Shown: one piece after another, positions 60,341 through 64,000 of the stretch | Layout of the letters: the number at the start of each line of letters is the position of its first letter | How positions within the stretch are numbered: the stretch's first letter is position 1 | Assembly: GCF_002218085.1 (NCBI RefSeq) | Contig: NZ_BDUC01000002.1 | Location: 744,001 to 808,000, forward strand | DNA: 64,000 nucleotides | Reading direction: 5' to 3' | Origin: Tolypothrix sp. NIES-4075 | Lineage (GTDB): Bacteria; Cyanobacteriota; Cyanobacteriia; Cyanobacteriales; Nostocaceae | Position numbers and translations under genes: made by a program | Notes under the pieces: generated by a model | The model's database searches: none | What the model was told of the DNA's origin: nothing | Seen by the model: only the letters and a program-made list of their open reading frames with translations

Positions 60341-62506
60341 TCAGGAGCGGTCTACAAGTTCAGCGACAATTTTCACCAATTCATCTGGTTCAATTGGTTT
60401 AGCAAGATGCTTTTGAAAGCCGGCTTGGAGTGCTTGCATTTTATCTTCAGTTCTGGTGTATGCGGTGAGAGCGATCGCCGGAATTTTTATACCATTTTTT
60501 TGCTCTAAATCTCGCACTTGACTAATTAACTGATAACCATCTTCTTCCGGCATTCCAATATCACTCACCAGGACATGAAAATGCTCTTGTTTTAAACATT
60601 CTATCGCTTCACTTACAGATCCTACAGCCGTAACTTTGGCATTAGATTCTTCCAACACAACTTTGAGAAAGTCACGACTGTCGGTATTGTCCTCTACAAC
60701 TAAGATTTGAATATTATCGAGGGAGGGTAAATTTTCTGGGGCATTTGCATTATTTTCTACCGCAGATTCCGGCTTTAATTGATTTGCTTTTGGTAGCGGT
60801 AACTCAACTGTGAAGGTTGCACCTTTACCCTCGCCTTCGCTGTGAGCATAAATCTTGCCATTATGCAATTCTACTAAGTGACGAGCAATTGTCAATCCTA
60901 ACCCTAGTCCGCCATAAGAGCGGGTGGAAGAACTATCTGCTTGTCGAAAGCGGTCAAAGACGTAAGGAATAAATTCCGGATTAATGCCAATTCCTGTGTC
61001 GGTGACTGTGATTTGAGCGTAGGTGGGGAGAGTGGGGGAGGGGGGGATGGAAAGAGGGGGGGATGGAAAGAGGGGGGGATGGAAAGAGGAGCCAGCGCCC
61101 TGCGCAGGTTCCCGACCTTGAGGCGACTGGCGTGGGGGGAAGGATGTTTCCCATGTCTTTTTGTCTCCTTGTCTCCCATTCTCTATTTTCATCGACAAGC
61201 TGATTTCAACTCGTCCGGCTTTGGAGGTAAACTTGATTGCATTCGAGAGCAAGTTTCCAATAACTTGCCGCAGACGTTGTTGGTCGCCACAAACCATTTG
61301 TACTTGCGGATCGAATATACTTTCTAGTTGAATGGCTTTTGCGTCGGCTTGCGGGCGTACAGTTTCCAGTAATGTTTCAATTAAAGTAACTAGATTTACT
61401 GGTTCTATTTGCAACTGCAACTTTCCTCGAATAATTTTTGAGACATCAAGGATATCTTCAATTAGTTGTGCTTGAGATTGGGCATTGCGTTCGATTGTTT
61501 CTAGAGCGCGATTTGTGGTTTTAGGATCGAATTGTCTGGTAAGCAACTGTTTCGACCAACCGAGTATTGAGGTGAGGGGAGTACGAAGTTCGTGAGAAAC
61601 GATCGCTAAAAACTCATCTTTCATCCGGTTAGCAGCTTCAGCTTCTTGTCTTGCTGCTTGTTCGCGAATCATTTGTTCGCGGACTATTTCCGCCTGCTTG
61701 CGTTCTGTGATATCTTCAATAGTGCCAACGTATCCCAATAATTGCCGATTATCGGAAAACATCACCGATGTGCGGACATGAACCCAGCACAAAGTATTAT
61801 CTGTCCGGCAAATACGAAATTCATCTGAGTATGTCTGTCCGCAACGAATAGAATGCGACCAATCAGCAAGCACGCGATCGCGATCTTCTGCATAAATACA
61901 TTTTGCCCAACCTTCCTGCCAACTTTCATCAATTTGGAAGTTATAAAATGCTTGACAATTGGGATTTTTATAAGTAAATTTACCTGCTGTATCTGTTAAA
62001 AAAATCGCAATTGGAGAGCAAGCACTCAAGGCGCGAAATTTCTCTTCACTTTCTTTGAGTTCAGAGTTCATGCTCTTGAGTTCGGTTGCTTGTCGCTTTA
62101 CTTCGAGTGTTTTTTTGAACAGTTCCACAAACACGGTTACTTTTGATTTTAAGATAACCGAGTCAATCGGCTTCGACAGATAGTCTACTGCGCCTAAGGT
62201 ATAGCCTTTAAACAGCATGGTATCGTTAACACCAAAGGCTGTGAGAAAAATTATCGGCGTGTTGCGCGATCGCTCTCTTTGCCGAATTAACATTGCTGTC
62301 TCAAACCCATCCATTCCCGGCATCTGCACATCTAGTAAAATTACGGCGAAATCTTGATGCAATAAGCACCTTAGAGCTTCTGCACCCGAATAAGCTTTAA
62401 CTAAATTTTGACCCAGCCCTTCTAAGATTGCCTCCAAAGCAATCAAATTTTCTGGATGATCGTCTATTAAGAGGATGTTTACTTTTGGTGCAGACTGCAT
62501 AATCAA
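60341..62506 (-). CDS. Hybrid histidine kinase: REC-PAS-HisKA-HATPase-REC
   Basis: A 721-residue cytoplasmic kinase. Receiver 1 (about 8-125) has ILLIDDHPENL and VILLDVQMPGMDG. A coiled coil leads to a PAS/PAC pair (about 155-275). HisKA has the phospho-accepting His in FLAIVSHELRTPL (about 308). HATPase shows NLLSNAIKFTS (N box), VTDTGIGI, YGGLGLGL and GATFTVELPL. Receiver 2 (about 600-720) has ILVVEDNTDSR and VLVSDIGMPEEDG. An insert of about 44 residues between N box and G1 box comes from repeats. CheB and CheR are encoded just upstream. Confidence 0.93.
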   Translation of the reverse strand: MIMQSAPKVNILLIDDHPENLIALEAILEGLGQNLVKAYSGAEALRCLLHQDFAVILLDVQMPGMDGFETAMLIRQRERSRNTPIIFLTAFGVNDTMLFKGYTLGAVDYLSKPIDSVILKSKVTVFVELFKKTLEVKRQATELKSMNSELKESEEKFRALSACSPIAIFLTDTAGKFTYKNPNCQAFYNFQIDESWQEGWAKCIYAEDRDRVLADWSHSIRCGQTYSDEFRICRTDNTLCWVHVRTSVMFSDNRQLLGYVGTIEDITERKQAEIVREQMIREQAARQEAEAANRMKDEFLAIVSHELRTPLTSILGWSKQLLTRQFDPKTTNRALETIERNAQSQAQLIEDILDVSKIIRGKLQLQIEPVNLVTLIETLLETVRPQADAKAIQLESIFDPQVQMVCGDQQRLRQVIGNLLSNAIKFTSKAGRVEISLSMKIENGRQGDKKTWETSFPPRQSPQGREPAQGAGSSFHPPLFPSPPLSIPPSPTLPTYAQITVTDTGIGINPEFIPYVFDRFRQADSSSTRSYGGLGLGLTIARHLVELHNGKIYAHSEGEGKGATFTVELPLPKANQLKPESAVENNANAPENLPSLDNIQILVVEDNTDSRDFLKVVLEESNAKVTAVGSVSEAIECLKQEHFHVLVSDIGMPEEDGYQLISQVRDLEQKNGIKIPAIALTAYTRTEDKMQALQAGFQKHLAKPIEPDELVKIVAELVDRS
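61021..61150. repeat. Composite repeat inside the hybrid kinase gene
   Basis: ggggggatggaaaga units (61045-61087) adjoin a palindromic block bounded by gccagcgccctgcgcagg (61091-61108) and gcgactggc (61123-61131). It encodes a Pro/Ser-rich insert at about residues 452-495 of the ATPase domain, without breaking the frame. Confidence 0.85.
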
Positions 62507-62546
62507 TTAAAATTCTAAATTTAAGATGGTAAAATCCAACCTTTTT

Positions 62547-63137
62547 TTATCCGGAATTAGAGGTGAAAAAAGAGGAAGAACAAAGATTGACCAAGAAAGG
62601 AGCGATTTCTGACAAAGGCAAAATTGTTGCTGAAACCACTGCTGCAATTGCCGCATCTGGCATTATACGACTAACAGCTGTGGTCGGTTCTTGAACAATT
62701 GCCATACCACCATATGCCTTGACTTTTGCCAGTCCTTGTGCGCCATCTTGACTGGAGCCTGTGAGAATCACGCCAATTGCTCGCTCTTTGTAAGCATCGG
62801 CGGTGGTTTCAAATAATACATCAATAGAGGGACGGGCATAAGAAACAGGGGCTTCGGTTGAAAGAGCAAAGTGACCGGGTTCTACTAATAAATGATAATC
62901 TGCTGGTGCAAGGTAAACTTGTCCGGGAGCGATCGCTTGTTTGTCTATCACTTCCACTACTGGTAATAAACTACACCTTTGCAAGCAGTTCACCAATTCA
63001 CCTTCCGAGTCTTTGTGACGATGTTGGGCAACAGCAATGGCGATCGCCAAGTTTTCCGGTAAGCTTCCCAAAATCGTCTCCATTGCCTGTAATCCCCCCC
63101 AAGATGCACCAATTACAGTAATAGCAAATTTCGTCAT
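62547..63137 (-). CDS. cheB: CheB-type methylesterase domain protein
   Basis: A 196-residue protein that is only the CheB methylesterase domain; the N-terminal receiver is missing. The catalytic serine is in IGASWGGLQAM, the histidine in AVAQHRHKDSEGEL, and the aspartate in LTGSSQDGAQGLAKVKAYGG; IVQEPTTAVSRIMPDAAIA follows. It would remove methyl groups from a receptor-like protein. It overlaps cheR by four bases. No chemoreceptor is in the window. Confidence 0.92.
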   Translation of the reverse strand: MTKFAITVIGASWGGLQAMETILGSLPENLAIAIAVAQHRHKDSEGELVNCLQRCSLLPVVEVIDKQAIAPGQVYLAPADYHLLVEPGHFALSTEAPVSYARPSIDVLFETTADAYKERAIGVILTGSSQDGAQGLAKVKAYGGMAIVQEPTTAVSRIMPDAAIAAVVSATILPLSEIAPFLVNLCSSSFFTSNSG

Positions 63138-63967
63138 TCGACCCTCCGGTAAAGCTTTTCCTGAGCCGCTAACTCATCGTAAAAGTCTTCGTAAGGTGAG
63201 CCAATCAGCGTTTCTTGTTTCCCCAATCCTAAAACTCCAAATATCTTTAAACTTCCATATAGCAACTTGTGAACTTGGTCTTGAAGTTCTTTATTGAAGT
63301 AAATTAAAACATTGCGACAGAGAATAACGTTGAATTCATTGAAAGAAGCATCTGTTACCAAATTATGCGGTGAAAATATAAGATTTTCTTTCAAAAAAGA
63401 GTGGAAAATAGCACCATCATAGCCAGCCGTATAATATTTGGAAAATGATTCTTTACCACCCGCTCGCAAATAAAGTTGAGTATATTCTTGCATCAAATGT
63501 AAAGAAAAAATACCAGCCTTAGCTTTGCGTAGCACTGCTTCATTCATATCAGTAGCGTAGATGCGGCAACGGTGATACAATCCTTCTTCAAATAGCAAAA
63601 TTGCCATCGAATAAACTTCCTCACCCGTAGAGCATCCAGCGTGCCAAATGCGAATAAAGGGATAGGTACGCAAAAGGGGAACGGCTTTATTTCTAAAAGC
63701 AATATAGAAACTAGGGTCGCGAAACATCGCGGTGACATTCACCGAAAGACCCAATAAAAAGCGTTCCATACAAGCGGAATCGTGCAAAACTTTTTCTTGG
63801 AGTCCAGAGACACTAGTTAGCTTTTCCGCACGAATTGTATTCCAAATTCGACGTTTGAGAGAAGCCATTGCATAGTTGCGAAAGTCAAAGCCGTAATAGC
63901 GATACACTCCCTCTAGTAGTAGCTGAATTTCGATATCTTCGAGTTCGTTAGGGTTTTTGGGGGACAT
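63134..63967 (-). CDS. cheR: CheR-type protein methyltransferase
   Basis: A 277-residue CheR glutamate O-methyltransferase. The N-terminal all-alpha domain contains YRYYGFDFRNYAMASLKRRI. The SAM site is IRIWHAGCSTGEEVYSMAIL (about 105-124), then IYATDMNEAVLRKAKAGIFS and VILCRNVLIYFNKELQ. It is translated first in a cheR-cheB-hybrid kinase unit on the minus strand. Such trios often replace receptor-based chemotaxis with other sensing; the target protein is not seen. Confidence 0.93.
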   Translation of the reverse strand: MSPKNPNELEDIEIQLLLEGVYRYYGFDFRNYAMASLKRRIWNTIRAEKLTSVSGLQEKVLHDSACMERFLLGLSVNVTAMFRDPSFYIAFRNKAVPLLRTYPFIRIWHAGCSTGEEVYSMAILLFEEGLYHRCRIYATDMNEAVLRKAKAGIFSLHLMQEYTQLYLRAGGKESFSKYYTAGYDGAIFHSFLKENLIFSPHNLVTDASFNEFNVILCRNVLIYFNKELQDQVHKLLYGSLKIFGVLGLGKQETLIGSPYEDFYDELAAQEKLYRRVE

Positions 63968-64000
63968 GGGGAAGGGGGGGACAAGGGGGAGTGGGGGACA
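63967..64000. repeat. ggggga/gggacaa purine-rich repeat at window end
   Basis: A purine-rich tract (ggggaaggggggacaagg and continuing) directly abuts the cheR start codon, so the cheR ribosome site would lie within repeat sequence. The window ends here. Confidence 0.6.

Overview
The window reads as cyanobacterial chromosome. It carries psbZ, nblA and cytochrome c6 (petJ), an alternative respiratory oxidase operon, a Kdp operon with a kinase-less KdpD, and a fused DHH-CBS-tRNA nucleotidyltransferase. The HIP1 octamer gcgatcgc is very frequent, and gaps hold short tandem heptamer-type repeats such as taactcc, ggggagt and gttgttg. The style is that of a large-genome filamentous or Nostocales-like cyanobacterium; genus cannot be set from this text.

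Layout. 68-6435 (-): kdpA-kdpB-kdpF/G-like-kdpC-kdpD potassium uptake operon. 6964-9585 (-): priA. 10381-13856 (+): sigma-70 factor, GNAT acetyltransferase, cytochrome c6, TPR lipo/exported protein. 14057-16183 (-): a tail-anchored TPR protein, the decayed 3' end of its coupled upstream partner, and a rearranged duplicate of the amidase tail. 16230-30980 (-): an eleven-gene exopolysaccharide cluster (GT26, Wzz/Wzc-type tyrosine kinase, hexapeptide acyltransferase, several glycosyltransferases, O-antigen polymerase, methyltransferases). 31720-33504 (-): AMIN-amidase, divergent from pyrG (33562-35199). 35411-41923 (+): an internally duplicated small protein, an exported TPR-CHAT protein, an IS remnant and a Ser/Thr kinase. 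42337-46052 (-): nblA, PP2C phosphatase, AarF/UbiB kinase, a small conserved protein. 46834-47287 (+): hicBA. 47304-50018 (-): DHH-CBS-tRNA nucleotidyltransferase. 50176-51324 (+): psbZ, ribH, tRNA-Gly(GCC). 51654-59150 (+): two DUF2231 membrane proteins, ctaC-ctaD-ctaE of an oxidase without CuA, a small membrane protein, NDH-2 and a PAP2 phosphatase. 59202-63967 (-): Ca2+/H+ antiporter, hybrid histidine kinase, cheB and cheR.

The most notable signal is what repeats do here. Several families of small palindromes and purine-rich microsatellites fill the gaps, and at least four have landed inside conserved genes in frame: a 24-base palindrome adding exactly eight codons to the CHAT protein, a 9-bp satellite in the priA helicase, a G-rich run in the DHH-CBS/nucleotidyltransferase linker, and a composite repeat in the ATPase domain of the hybrid kinase. 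Other points are the oxidase whose subunit II has lost its CuA ligands and whose subunit I has an A2-type YSHP motif, a glycosyltransferase-oxidoreductase fusion, three near-identical 120-bp TPR units, and a chimeric pseudogene junction at 15958-15982.

All family calls come from reading motifs in translated sequence; no database search was run.
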